A stretch of 64,000 nucleotides of DNA, taken from Verrucomicrobiaceae bacterium. GTDB taxonomy: Bacteria > Verrucomicrobiota > Verrucomicrobiia > Verrucomicrobiales > Verrucomicrobiaceae. The stretch lies in contig JAIXYN010000058.1 in NCBI GenBank assembly GCA_027490195.1, positions 1-64,000 of the forward strand. The letters run 5' to 3'. Made by a program: the position numbers and the translations under genes. Shown here in pieces: positions 45,101 to 53,697 of this stretch. Below the pieces are notes generated by a model. The model made no database searches and was not told where the DNA came from. It saw only the letters and a list, made by a program, of their open reading frames with translations. How positions within the stretch are numbered: position 1 is the first letter of the stretch; each line of letters opens with the position of its first letter.

Positions 45101-47273
45101 CCTCGCGACGCGCTTCAACTGCAACAAGTGCCATGACCATCCGTTCGAGCGCTGGACGATGGATCAGTATTATGAAACCGCGTCCTACTTCGCGCAGATT
45201 GATCTCAAGGGTGATCCTGCCGCCAAGGGCCAGACCATCGGCGGCAGCGCTGTGGAAGGCGCGAAGCCGCTGTTTGAAATCGTCTCTGACAAAAAAGACG
45301 GCGATGTGCTGCACCTGCGCACGAACAAGCCTGTCGCGCCGCAGGTGCCGTTTGAGAACGAGCTTGTGAGCAAGACGGCAAGCACCCGCCGTGAGCAGTT
45401 CGCCACCTGGATGACCAGCCCGCAGAATGATTACTTTGCCATGAGTTATGCGAATCGCGTCTGGGGCTACCTCACCGGCACCGGTGTCATTGAACCGCTG
45501 GATGACATCCGCGCCGGCAATCCGCCGAGCAATCCTGAACTGCTGCAGTACCTGACGAACGAATTTGTGCAGAGCGGTTTCAACGTGCGCCACCTGATGA
45601 AGATCATCGCCAACAGCCGCACGTACAACCTAAGTCTTGCCACCAACAAGTGGAACGAGGACGACAAGACCAACTACAGCCACGCCAAAGCGCGCCGCCT
45701 GCCTGCTGAAGTGCTGTTTGACTCCGTCTTTGCCGTGACCGGCAGCATGCCGAACATTCCCGGCATGCCCAAAGGTACCCGCGCCGCCGCGCTGGCTGAT
45801 GGACAGGTCAAGCTGCAGGACGGCTTCCTGGCGAATTTCGGCAAGCCTGCCCGCGAATCTGTGTGCGAGTGCGAACGCAGCAATGAAGTCAATCTTGGTC
45901 CTGTGATGGCCCTGATGAGCGGCCCGACCGTGGGCGATGCCATCAGCGACCCTGGCAATGCGATTGCCAAACTGACCAGCGAGATCAAAGACGACCGCCA
46001 GCTCGTGGATGCCATCTTTCTGCGCATCCTCAACAGCCATGCGAGCGAAAAGGAAATCAATGCGGCGCTGGCCTCCATGCAGGAAATCGATCCTGAGAAC
46101 AAAGCGCTTGCCGCCAAACTTCAGGTCAAGGAGGCTGAGCAGAAGCCGTTGATCGATAAAGCTGAGCAGGAGCGACTAGCCGCCATCGACGCCGCGAAGA
46201 AGGAGCTTGAAGCCTACAAGGCCAAGATGGCTCCCGAGATCGCCAAAAAAGAAGCGGCGCGAAAAGCGGCCATCACCGCCGCTGAAGCCAAGGTGAAGAC
46301 CGCTCAGGACACCGCTGCGGCCAACCAGCCTGCGTGGGAGAATTATCTCGATCTCACCACGGAATGGCAGCCGTTTGACAACATCAAGGTGCAGCGTGCT
46401 GCGGGCGTGGAAAAACTCGAAGTGCAGCCGGATGGCAGCCTCTTTGCCACGGCGCTGCCCACAGGCCGTGAAACCACGGGCAACTACATGCTGATCGGCA
46501 AGACGACGCTCACCAACATCACTGCGATCAAACTGGAGATGATCCCTGACGACCGCCTGCCCAGCAACGGTCCCGGCCTCGCACCGGATGGCAACTTTGT
46601 GCTCGGCGAATTCACCGTCCGCACGGACCCCATCGACGCCAAGCGCAGCAAGCGCGGTGGTGAGGAGCAGTTGCTGAAAAATGCGAAGGCCGATTTCGAG
46701 CAGGACAAGTTTGCCGTCACGGATGCTCTCAAGAAAGGCAATCGTGACCGTGGCTGGGCCGTCAGCCCTCAGGGCGGCTTCCGCCATGAGGCAACCTTTG
46801 AATTCGCCAAGCCCATCGCGCATGACGGCGGTGCGCAGTTCACCATCGTGATGACCTCCAACTTCCAGAACGGCAAATACAACCCGGGTCGTTTCCGCCT
46901 CTGGGTCACCACCAGCCCGAGTGTCCGCTTTGGCACACCCGCAGCTGTTGCCGCCGCGCTAAAGGCCGCCAAGCGCACGCCTGAGCAGAATGCGCTGCTC
47001 AGCCAGCATTTCCTCAACCAGTTCAAGGACTACCAGACGCAGAAAAAAGTGCTGGCCAATGCCCGCAGTCCGCTGCCGGTGGATGCGCAGCTCGTGGCGC
47101 TGGAAACCAAGCACACGGATACGCAGAAGCCGATTCAGATTGATCCGAAGCTGGTCCAGCTCCGCCGTGACGCGGGGCTGAGCCAGACACAGCTTGGCAA
47201 CAAGCGGCTTACAGCTGCGCAGGATCTGGCGTGGGCTTTGATCAACTCGCCGGCGTTCTTGTTTAATCACTGA
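42174..47273 (+). CDS. Giant secreted protein: cytochrome c, WD40, Ig-like, DUF1549 and DUF1553 domains
   Basis: 1699 residues with a signal peptide (1-18). A cytochrome-type CNGCH lies at 47-51. About 140-480 holds WD40-like repeats (SPDGSMIAVAGYH, SPDGKYLAFGCGD, SPDGKSVAVAGQD). Big_2/Ig-like parts follow at about 533-605 and 724-800, with a second Cys/His motif between (LGCNQGTCHGAKEGKAG). DUF1549 (about 822-1010) ends with CNKCHDHPFERW, and DUF1553 (about 1072 to the end) contains an inserted Ala/Lys/Glu coiled coil. This is a planctomycete/verrucomicrobial family linked to extracellular metabolism. The start at 42174 gives the signal peptide. Confidence 0.9.
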   Translation: MKTRLLIPALFLAAAVHAAPPKKEEGIDPNKPVSFYKHIRPIFQAQCNGCHQPAKKKGDYIMTEFVALLKGGEEGHAVVAGKPAESNLLKLIKPDEKGKVEMPQKADPLHETQIALIERWIAEGAKDDTPASAKAQYDMAHPPVYVKAPAITSIDYSPDGSMIAVAGYHEVLIHKADGSGIVARLVGLAERIQKLAWSPDGKKIALTGGSPARMGEIQIWDVAAKKLELSKSLTFDTLYGASWSPDGKYLAFGCGDNAVRAIEVATGKETLFMGGHSDWVLDTVWGVDGKHVVSCGRDMSVKLTEVATQRFVDNVTSITPGALKGGVQVLARHPLRNEVLIGGTDGVPAIYRMERMTKRVIGDNANLIRKFPAMQGRIFGVDFAPDGKRIVAGTSFEGTGTVNIYASDYDSTMPEGVKKLVETVNGKGPELDEWVTKGVKQLSSTAIPCGIFSVTFSPDGKSVAVAGQDGQIRLIDAATGAIAKEFVSVPLEKEKILAASDVIVDDSVRVAIEKDNKIETLHTGPTVASIDVEPTTIKIGKPTEYAQLLVTARMSDGTRADVTRMAKITSENAEVVDVNSRGMVRPDKDGATNVKISFLGKTANVPVNVSGMNVALHPDYVRDVMPIMSKLGCNQGTCHGAKEGKAGFKLSLRGYDPIYDVLAFADDLSSRRANVASPEHSLMLLKASGSVPHEGGQLTVPGELYYESLKAWIGQGANLDMKTPRVTSIELSPKNPVIERVGGRQQLRVIARYADGYVKDVTAESFLDSGNGDVIEADKKGLMTSLRRGEAPILARFEGSYAATTITVMGDRTGFAWKEPEKWNKIDELVAQKWQRMKIEPSGLCSDEDFLRRIHLDLTGLPPKPEEVTAFLADKRDTRTKRSEVVDKLIGNPDFVEHWANKWADMLQVNAKFLGAEGAGGLRTWIKQQVADNTPYDRFAYRIITATGSNKENPPAAYFKTVRTAEDISENTTHLFLATRFNCNKCHDHPFERWTMDQYYETASYFAQIDLKGDPAAKGQTIGGSAVEGAKPLFEIVSDKKDGDVLHLRTNKPVAPQVPFENELVSKTASTRREQFATWMTSPQNDYFAMSYANRVWGYLTGTGVIEPLDDIRAGNPPSNPELLQYLTNEFVQSGFNVRHLMKIIANSRTYNLSLATNKWNEDDKTNYSHAKARRLPAEVLFDSVFAVTGSMPNIPGMPKGTRAAALADGQVKLQDGFLANFGKPARESVCECERSNEVNLGPVMALMSGPTVGDAISDPGNAIAKLTSEIKDDRQLVDAIFLRILNSHASEKEINAALASMQEIDPENKALAAKLQVKEAEQKPLIDKAEQERLAAIDAAKKELEAYKAKMAPEIAKKEAARKAAITAAEAKVKTAQDTAAANQPAWENYLDLTTEWQPFDNIKVQRAAGVEKLEVQPDGSLFATALPTGRETTGNYMLIGKTTLTNITAIKLEMIPDDRLPSNGPGLAPDGNFVLGEFTVRTDPIDAKRSKRGGEEQLLKNAKADFEQDKFAVTDALKKGNRDRGWAVSPQGGFRHEATFEFAKPIAHDGGAQFTIVMTSNFQNGKYNPGRFRLWVTTSPSVRFGTPAAVAAALKAAKRTPEQNALLSQHFLNQFKDYQTQKKVLANARSPLPVDAQLVALETKHTDTQKPIQIDPKLVQLRRDAGLSQTQLGNKRLTAAQDLAWALINSPAFLFNH

Positions 47274-47285
47274 AGCGCCCAAAGT

Positions 47286-47310
47286 AGCCCAGTTGCGCCG
47301 CAACTGGGCT
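47286..47310. repeat. Inverted repeat after the DUF1553 gene
   Basis: AGCCCAGTTGC-gcc-GCAACTGGGCT is a perfect 11-bp stem with a 3-nt loop, 13 bases after the stop codon. It is followed by GGCCGGCC and not by a T-run, so it may be a stabilising hairpin, a weak terminator, or a repeat element. Confidence 0.6.
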
Positions 47311-47368
47311 GGCCGGCCTTCCCTCGTCAGGGATTGACTCGGTGGCAATGGTGCAATAGCTTCCTGCC

Positions 47369-47587
47369 ATGATCGTCGAACGTTTTCCAGGTCTCGCCCA
47401 ACTGCCCGACGAGGACAAGATGACTCTGATGGCAGAACTTTGGAAAGATGTCATGGACGATACACCCGATGACAATCCTGAGTTGGCAGAATTCGTGGAG
47501 CAGCGTTGGCAGGAATACCGGCAACACCCTGATCGTGTTTCACCTTGGAGTGAGGTCAAAGCTCGTATTGTTGCCTCTCGTGCATGA
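47369..47587 (+). CDS. Addiction-module antitoxin
   Basis: 72 residues. The short acidic protein (LPDEDKMTLMAELWKDVMDD, then AEFVEQRWQEYRQHPDRVSP) fits the 'putative addiction module component' family (PF09720-like), which is unstructured and degraded quickly. It is coupled to the toxin gene by an ATGA overlap (47584). It should bind and silence that toxin and repress its own promoter. Confidence 0.85.
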   Translation: MIVERFPGLAQLPDEDKMTLMAELWKDVMDDTPDDNPELAEFVEQRWQEYRQHPDRVSPWSEVKARIVASRA

Positions 47588-47895
47588 AACATGAAATTGT
47601 CTGGACGTGGGCCGCTGAGGCCGACTTGCAGCGTTTCTTTGCTGAGGACGAAGACATTCAGGAAGGCCGGGGTGTGGAGTTGCTAACCCAAGTCGAAACC
47701 GCTACGGCCTTGCTGGCTCAATATCCCCGCATGGCTTGCAGTTGGAGGTTTCCAGTTCGACGCCTCATGATTAGACGTCGCAGACTCGCTTTGTTTTACG
47801 TTCCAGAATCGCGTGGCATCGTCATCATTGGAGTTGCTGACATTAGGCGTGATCCGGACAAATGGTGGGATGAGCTGCTCAACCGTATGCCATGA
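47584..47895 (+). CDS. RelE/ParE family toxin
   Basis: 103 residues. The N-terminus IVWTWAAEADLQRFFAEDED and the C-terminal strands RRLMIRRRRLALFYVPESR, then GVADIRRDPDKWWDELL match RelE/ParE toxins, which stop translation or poison gyrase. The next gene starts inside its stop codon (ATGA at 47892), an unusual third member for a toxin-antitoxin operon. Confidence 0.85.
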   Translation: MKHEIVWTWAAEADLQRFFAEDEDIQEGRGVELLTQVETATALLAQYPRMACSWRFPVRRLMIRRRRLALFYVPESRGIVIIGVADIRRDPDKWWDELLNRMP

Positions 47896-48563
47896 ACGAC
47901 ACCTCCTCAATTCCTCACTCCCACACCGTTATCCTCATCCACGGGCTCGGACGTTCGCGGTTGAGCATGTCGCTGGTGGGGCTGTGGCTGCGGTTTTGTG
48001 GTTATCGGGTGAAGAGCATCGGGTATCCATCGCGGTGCGTCTCAATTGCTGAAGCGGTGCAGAAGCATCTCAATCCGGCGCTGGAACGGCTGGAGATTGA
48101 AGAGGGTTCGCGGGTGCATTTTGTGACGCATTCGCTCGGTGGCATTGTGTTTCGTGCATGGGCGGCGCAGCGTGATCCGGCGTTTCCTTTGGGGCGTGCG
48201 GTGCTGCTGGCGCCGCCGAATCAGGGCAGCCAGATCATTGATGAACTGGGGCAGTGGGCGTGGGTGCGCTGGTGGCTGGGGCCGGTGTCGGCAGAGCTCG
48301 GCACGGATGCCGCCAGCACGCCGAACACGCTGGGGCCGCTGCCGCCTGAGACGGGGGTCATCATGGGAAACAAGGACACGCTGCCGGTTTTTCGGGGTTT
48401 GCTTGGGGCGGAATCTGATGGGGTCGTCACCATCGCCAGTTCACATGGAGAGGGCGAGGCCGACTTCACGCTGCTGCCGACGAACCATGCCACGATCATT
48501 TTGCAGCCTGCGGTTTTCCGGGCGGTGCACCGGTTTTTGAAGACGGGGAGTTTTGCGGAGTGA
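47892..48563 (+). CDS. Alpha/beta-hydrolase (lipase-like)
   Basis: 223 residues. The oxyanion segment VILIHGLGRSRLSMSLV at about 13-29 and the nucleophile elbow HFVTHSLGGIVFRAW (Ser81, THSLGG in place of GHSLGG) identify it. The catalytic His is probably in LLPTNHATIIL. Similar proteins are called lipases or acyltransferases. It starts within the toxin's stop codon and so is translated with the toxin. Its 3' end overlaps the convergent DUF559 gene by 68 bases. Confidence 0.85.
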   Translation: MNDTSSIPHSHTVILIHGLGRSRLSMSLVGLWLRFCGYRVKSIGYPSRCVSIAEAVQKHLNPALERLEIEEGSRVHFVTHSLGGIVFRAWAAQRDPAFPLGRAVLLAPPNQGSQIIDELGQWAWVRWWLGPVSAELGTDAASTPNTLGPLPPETGVIMGNKDTLPVFRGLLGAESDGVVTIASSHGEGEADFTLLPTNHATIILQPAVFRAVHRFLKTGSFAE

Positions 48564-48945
48564 GGGCGGTTCGATTCCAGATCACGTTTAACACGCTGTC
48601 GGTATAACGCATCATTTCGTCATTCGTGAATCGAAGGGTCTCGATGCCCTGAGATCGTAAGAAGGCTTCTCTTTCTTTGTCGTGTTGCCTTCCTTCGATG
48701 GTGTTGTGCTGTCCGCCATCCAGTTCAATCGATAGCTTCAAATCCGCGCAGTAGAAATCGAGGACGTAAGGGGCTGCCGGATGCTGGCGACGGAATTTGC
48801 GTTTGTTAAAGCGGCGGCCCCGCAGACAAGCCCACAGGAGCGCTTCGGGGTCCGTGGCTTCTTGACGGAGCTTGCGGGCGAACTCGATGAGGCTGAGGCG
48901 TTCGCCGGTGATTTCATGGCGAATTTCTTCCAAACGCGTGAGCAT
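48496..48945 (-). CDS. DUF559 endonuclease-like protein
   Basis: 149 residues. The core FARKLRQEATDPEALLWACL, then RRQHPAAPYVLDFYCADLKL and SIELDGGQHNTIEG, then RHDKEREAFLRSQGIETLRF match DUF559, a restriction-endonuclease-fold family related to very-short-patch repair nucleases. The acids in DFYC and ELDG and the Gln-His of GGQH would form the active site. The start at 48945 (MLTRLEEIRHE) is chosen. These genes occur widely as scattered singletons. Confidence 0.85.
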   Translation of the reverse strand: MLTRLEEIRHEITGERLSLIEFARKLRQEATDPEALLWACLRGRRFNKRKFRRQHPAAPYVLDFYCADLKLSIELDGGQHNTIEGRQHDKEREAFLRSQGIETLRFTNDEMMRYTDSVLNVIWNRTALTPQNSPSSKTGAPPGKPQAAK

Positions 48946-48995
48946 GGGGGAGATAGATGGAACGGCGCGGGAGAGCGTCAAGGGGCTTTGGGCGG

Positions 48996-49171
48996 CCCCT
49001 CACCCAGCCTCTCCCCGAAGGTAAACATGGAGCGAGGTATGCCTTCGACGGGGAGAGGGGGATGCGTTTTGGCTCCGACCCACTTTCAAAGTGGTCTAAT
49101 GCGGACCTCCTCTCCCCGCCCCCAAATTCGCTGCTCCAAGATCAGCTTCGGGGGGAGGCTGGGTGAGGGGG
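48996..49171. repeat. Terminal-inverted-repeat element (MITE-like), family E
   Basis: CCCCTCACCCAGCCTCTCCC near 48996-49015 is the inverse of GGGAGGCTGGGTGAGGGG ending at 49171. The 176-bp element has no coding frame for a transposase. The ends resemble a 'CCCTCACCC..CCTCTCCC' repeat common in many genomes. It lies between the DUF559 gene and the pyrophosphatase gene. Confidence 0.75.
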
Positions 49172-49198
49172 TAATATTCCGCTATTACCTACCTCAAC

Positions 49199-50953
49199 TC
49201 AAGGCGCCGCCAGTTTGGTGACGACGTGGCTCATGTAGGGGAAGAGCTGTTTTTTGCGGCTGACGACGCCGGCCATGTCGTAGACGTGCTCATTGGCCTG
49301 CGGGTAGTCGATGGCGTCAATGACGCGCTGGTCTCCGGCCACCAGCAGGACGCTGTGATGGCGGGTGATGTCGGTGACCATGAGGCAGGCGAAGTGGAGA
49401 TTGTGCTTGGTGAGAAGGGACTGCAGGGCGCCCTGAAGGTCTGCTTCGCGTTTCCAGAATTCGTCGAGGCCGAGTTCTTCGATTTGGGAGATGCTGATGT
49501 GCCAGCCGTTTTCTTCGAAGACCTTGCGGTCGCTTTCCAGGGCGCGGTCCGGGGTGTTCTCGCGGAGCATGGAGCCGGCGGCGAAGAAGTCTTTGACGAA
49601 CTGGGCGCTGTCGATGCCGCCGATGCCGCTGAGCCACTCGAGGATTTCCTTGTCGGTGCTCGTCGTGGTCGGGCTGGTGAGGTGCAGCGTGTCTGAGATG
49701 ATGCCGGCGCAGAGGCAGATGGCGGTGGACTTGTCCGGCGCGGCCTTGCGCATGCGGTACATGATGCCCACGATGGTGGAGGTGCTGCCCACGGGCTCGT
49801 TGATGAAACGGATGGGCTCCTTGGTGCGGAGATTGCCGCTGAGACGATGATGATCGATCACCTCGATGATTTCAGCCTCATCGGCACCGGCCACGGCCTG
49901 GGCAAATTCATTGTGATCCACCAGCACGAGCTTCATGCGTGGCAGATCGAGGAGATCTGACTTGGAAAAGACGCCCAGAAGCTTCTGGGTTTCTTCATCG
50001 ACCACCGGAAACAATGGCTGGCTGGAATGCTGTGCGGCCGGGACGATTTCGCGCAACGGCGTGCGTGAGCCGAAGGACAGGAACTCATGCGTCAGGGCCT
50101 CGCCGATGGGGCGGGAGAAACGCAACAGCTGAGAGGTGCTGGCGGTGTCGTAGGGCGAATAAATAATGGCAACGCCCTGCTGAGCCGCCCGCGTCAGGAT
50201 GCTGGTGGTGGCTTTGAATTTGCCGGTGATGATGAGGCAGCGTGCATTGATCTCTATGGCGAGTTCATGAATCTCCGGACGGTCACCCGTGACCATTACG
50301 AGGCGGTTTGACGGGAACTGCTGGGCGCGCTTGCGGGTGGTCTCCAAACTGGACGCAGCAACGACGAGCACGAAATCCTGAATCGTTTCCAGATCCGGGG
50401 CTGCACCGCCCACGATGCCGTCCAGCGCATTCACGATGTTCAGCAGGCTGCTGCGAACTTCACGATTGGCCTTGTCGGTTTTTTCATTCGTCTGCGCCGG
50501 CAAAAAGAGCTGCCCGAGCTCCTGAATGGCCGGCATGCCGAGCAGACGGCCTTCGTCATCGACGATGGGAATGCTGCGGAAGTTGTGATCCATCATCATC
50601 CGGTAAACGGAGAGGAAGGTCTGGTGCGGACTGGCGGTGAACACATCACGCCGACAGATTGTCGAGGCGATGGGCCTGACATCCAGCAGCAGTTTGGGGC
50701 CGGGAACACCTGCGGTCTGCAGCACCCAGTTGGTGCGCACGCTAAGCTCGCCACAGCAGGCGGCTTCGGCCTTCATTCCGCGAACATCCCGCAAAAACGC
50801 CGCATAGCCGATGGCAGAGCAGATGGCATCCGTATCGGGATTGCGGTGTCCGATTACATGGATCGTATCCGGCGAGGCAGGCTGCCGCAAGGCCGACGAA
50901 ATACGGACGATCTGCGACGAATTTTCCGTCGCGGCTGTTTCAGTGGCGGCCAT
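49199..50953 (-). CDS. Family II (DHH) inorganic pyrophosphatase with CBS and DRTGG domains
   Basis: 584 residues. The DHH core motifs are HVIGHRNPDTDAICSAIGYA near the N-terminus, LVLVDHNEFAQAV, and IIEVIDHHRLSGNLR. Between them, about 85-300, are CBS repeats (FRSIPIVDDEGRLLG and LFPVVDEETQKLLGV) enclosing a DRTGG-like domain. Mn-dependent hydrolysis of pyrophosphate, tuned by adenine nucleotides through CBS domains, is the known role of this type. It lies 27 bases after leuD. Confidence 0.92.
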   Translation of the reverse strand: MAATETAATENSSQIVRISSALRQPASPDTIHVIGHRNPDTDAICSAIGYAAFLRDVRGMKAEAACCGELSVRTNWVLQTAGVPGPKLLLDVRPIASTICRRDVFTASPHQTFLSVYRMMMDHNFRSIPIVDDEGRLLGMPAIQELGQLFLPAQTNEKTDKANREVRSSLLNIVNALDGIVGGAAPDLETIQDFVLVVAASSLETTRKRAQQFPSNRLVMVTGDRPEIHELAIEINARCLIITGKFKATTSILTRAAQQGVAIIYSPYDTASTSQLLRFSRPIGEALTHEFLSFGSRTPLREIVPAAQHSSQPLFPVVDEETQKLLGVFSKSDLLDLPRMKLVLVDHNEFAQAVAGADEAEIIEVIDHHRLSGNLRTKEPIRFINEPVGSTSTIVGIMYRMRKAAPDKSTAICLCAGIISDTLHLTSPTTTSTDKEILEWLSGIGGIDSAQFVKDFFAAGSMLRENTPDRALESDRKVFEENGWHISISQIEELGLDEFWKREADLQGALQSLLTKHNLHFACLMVTDITRHHSVLLVAGDQRVIDAIDYPQANEHVYDMAGVVSRKKQLFPYMSHVVTKLAAP

Positions 50954-50980
50954 GCGTCAGACGGTAGAGAAGGAACAAAC

Positions 50981-51577
50981 TCAGGCAAAACCCAGCGCAG
51001 TGATGCGGGCATGCACGGCGTCCTTGTTCTCAAGGAGTTCGGCGATCGGGTCCCACTTGCCGGTGGTCAGGGCTTCGTGTGCTGTCCCTGGCAGGGTGAT
51101 GGCGAACTCCTGGTCTTCAAAGAGCACTTTGCCGGAGGCGACATCGATGGTGACTTCGAGCTTCGGGTTGCGCTCGATCTCGTTGGCCAGGACGCGGATG
51201 TCCGCAGCGCTTGCGCACACGCAGGGGATGCCCAGGGTGGTGCAGTTACCGAAAAAGATTTCCGCGAAGCTCTCAGCGATCACGGCACGGATGCCGAAGC
51301 GATACAGGGCCTGCGGGGCGTGCTCACGGGAGCTGCCGCAGCCAAAATTGGTGCCGGAGAGCAGAATGTTGGCGCCTTTGAAGCGTGGATCGTCAAGCGG
51401 GTGGCCGGTAGGCTTGCCGTCCTTGTCGAAACGCACGTCGTAGAAGGCGAATTCGCCGAGTCCGTCAAACGTCACGCATTTCATGAAGCGTGCCGGGATG
51501 ATGCGGTCAGTGTCGATGTCCGAGCCAGAAACGTAAACGCCGCAGCCGGTAACTTGGGTGATTTTTGCGAGTGCCAT
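50981..51577 (-). CDS. leuD: 3-isopropylmalate dehydratase small subunit
   Basis: 198 residues. The swivel-domain marks are SGSDIDTDRIIPARFMK and GTNFGCGSSREHAPQAL. It forms isopropylmalate isomerase with LeuC in leucine synthesis. leuC is not adjacent, so the subunits are encoded apart. It lies between the O-antigen ligase-like gene (47 bases) and the pyrophosphatase gene. Confidence 0.93.
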   Translation of the reverse strand: MALAKITQVTGCGVYVSGSDIDTDRIIPARFMKCVTFDGLGEFAFYDVRFDKDGKPTGHPLDDPRFKGANILLSGTNFGCGSSREHAPQALYRFGIRAVIAESFAEIFFGNCTTLGIPCVCASAADIRVLANEIERNPKLEVTIDVASGKVLFEDQEFAITLPGTAHEALTTGKWDPIAELLENKDAVHARITALGFA

Positions 51578-51624
51578 GAGGGGCGCGACAGTAACGGAAT
51601 TCGGCGCGAGGGCAAATGCACATC

Positions 51625-53541
51625 TCAGCGTCCTTGCTTCTGAATCAGGGCGGCCCGTGCCTGATCGGCCTCCAGGGCGGTTTGGCGCAGGAGTTCGCGG
51701 TAGGTGTCCAGCCAGTTGGCGGTGCCTTCGGGGTTCTTGGCTTGCGCCTTTCCGGCCCAGAGGTAGGCAAATTCAGCCTTCTGATAGTTTTTCAGACGGT
51801 GATAGTGCATGCCTAGGGCTAGGCGGGGCTCTTCGTAGAGTGGCGCGAGGGTCAGCGCCCGCTGGATGGCCTGAAACGCGGCGTCATTTTTGCCGGCGGC
51901 ATCCAAGGCATCCGCCAGCGCGAGCTGGTAGAGGTAATTGTAGGGATTCAGCGCCGTCGCACGGGTGAGTTCCTTCAGCGAGGTGTCCACGTTACGGAGG
52001 TAGGCATCCTTGGTCATTTTTGAATTGATCGAGTCCATCAATGCCACTCCATGCTGATACGCCAGCACGGCGTTGCGAGGGTCCATGAGCGTGGCGCGTG
52101 CGAAATGACGCAGGGCTTGCGGGGTTTCGCCACGGCTGTTTTGGAGACGTGCATAGCCCGCATAACCATCTGCGGTGCCAAAGATGGCTGCGGCACCCAG
52201 CAGCGTGGCGGATGCTGCCAGCATGGCGATTTTCATGAGGAAGCGCAGCCCCCAGATACGGCGGGTTTTGAACACCTCACTCTCGATGCCCGGATTGGCG
52301 AGCAGGCCGAGGAGGATGGCGCCGACGATCGCCGTGATCGGGATATGACCCTGGAATTCAAACACTGCCTGCACCAGCGTGGCCAGCATTGCGGCGATGC
52401 CGCCGAGGGTCAGCGCCAGCGCATTGCTGCCGAGCATGCCAGTGGCCGGAAACTTCTCAGTGGAGAACCAGCGCAGGAAACGCAGGCCGTTGAGAAGGTG
52501 TGCCAGCACGACCAGCAGCACCAGTATCAGCCCGGCCCGGCCGTAATCCGCCAGCGTTTGCAGGTATTCATTGTGGGCGAAAAGGGCATCTCCCATGTGT
52601 GCCGAAGACTCCGGATCTCGATGCGTGATGCTGCCTTCGTAAAACATGCGTGATCCCACGCCAATCCAGGGAGATTCGGCATTCTGTGCCAGCGCGGCAC
52701 GCCAAATGTGCACGCGCATGTCCTCGCCCAGCGGGCTCGTGAGCTGCCGCGTGAGCATGGAATCTTCGTTCACCTTGTAGAGTGCGCCGCCGGTAGCGCC
52801 ACCTACCAGCAGCAGGGCGATGATGAGCCATTTGAACAGCGACCGCTTGGTGCTCCATACGATCCACAGCGTCAGCAGCACAAAAACCACGCCACCGACG
52901 GCAAGACCCAGCATCGCCGCGCGGCTGGCTGTCAGAGCCACTCCAGCGAGCATCGACAAAATGCCAAACCCCAGCAGCAGTCGTGAGGCGATGTGAATGC
53001 GCGCAAACAGCATCACGCCTGCCGAAAGGAAGGTTGTGAAGGACAGAAACGCGGCAAGATGGTTGGGGTTGTTGAAGAAGCCGCCGATGCGTCCGGGAGG
53101 GAAGGAACGAGAGAAGCCTGGCACCAGATGAAAGTCCCAGCGCCCTTTGAAATTCAGCCAGCCGGCGGTCAGATTCCCCGCCACCAGCACCAGCAGCACA
53201 CAGACGATGCCCAGCCGCCATTTCGAATCGCTGACGGCTGTCACGGTCAATAGATAGGCCACGAAACCCGCCAGCAGTACGGCCGCGTCCTCACGCGCAT
53301 ACACTTCCACGGGCGACGCCCAGGCCCGCCAACCCACGTAGCCTGCCAGCATCAGCACGGTGAGTAAACACCAGTCACTTGGCTGAAAAGTCACGCGTAG
53401 CTTCCAGCGCAAAACGGCCGTCACGCCTGCCAGACCCAGCAGCAGACACCCTGGCCAGAAGAAGAGCAGCCGTGTTTCCGTGCCGAGCAATCCGGTCACG
53501 AACAGGCCAAGGAGAAAGAGAATGATGGCGAGTTTTTGCAT
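51625..53541 (-). CDS. O-antigen ligase-like membrane protein with C-terminal TPR
   Basis: 638 residues. About 11-12 membrane helices lie in the first 440 residues, with a large periplasmic loop; RIGGFFNNPNHLAAFLSF and GVGSRMFYEGS are typical of the Wzy_C/O-antigen ligase family. The C-terminus, about 470-620, carries TPR-like helices (LRHFARATLMDPRNAVLAYQ, AIQRALTLAPLYEEPRLALG). It is probably a polysaccharide ligase or polymerase. No glycan cluster is near. Confidence 0.82.
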   Translation of the reverse strand: MQKLAIILFLLGLFVTGLLGTETRLLFFWPGCLLLGLAGVTAVLRWKLRVTFQPSDWCLLTVLMLAGYVGWRAWASPVEVYAREDAAVLLAGFVAYLLTVTAVSDSKWRLGIVCVLLVLVAGNLTAGWLNFKGRWDFHLVPGFSRSFPPGRIGGFFNNPNHLAAFLSFTTFLSAGVMLFARIHIASRLLLGFGILSMLAGVALTASRAAMLGLAVGGVVFVLLTLWIVWSTKRSLFKWLIIALLLVGGATGGALYKVNEDSMLTRQLTSPLGEDMRVHIWRAALAQNAESPWIGVGSRMFYEGSITHRDPESSAHMGDALFAHNEYLQTLADYGRAGLILVLLVVLAHLLNGLRFLRWFSTEKFPATGMLGSNALALTLGGIAAMLATLVQAVFEFQGHIPITAIVGAILLGLLANPGIESEVFKTRRIWGLRFLMKIAMLAASATLLGAAAIFGTADGYAGYARLQNSRGETPQALRHFARATLMDPRNAVLAYQHGVALMDSINSKMTKDAYLRNVDTSLKELTRATALNPYNYLYQLALADALDAAGKNDAAFQAIQRALTLAPLYEEPRLALGMHYHRLKNYQKAEFAYLWAGKAQAKNPEGTANWLDTYRELLRQTALEADQARAALIQKQGR

Positions 53542-53697
53542 GTCAAAAGACCGCCCAAAGGCGGAACAAGAGGAAACTGAACACCGATTCTCCGATGTTG
53601 GACACTGAAAAAAGCGTCTGAGTTGTCAGAGGTTTGTCACAGCGGCAGAGATTGGTCTTCGCCCTATACAGGAACTTTCAACTGAAGCTGCGTTTTC

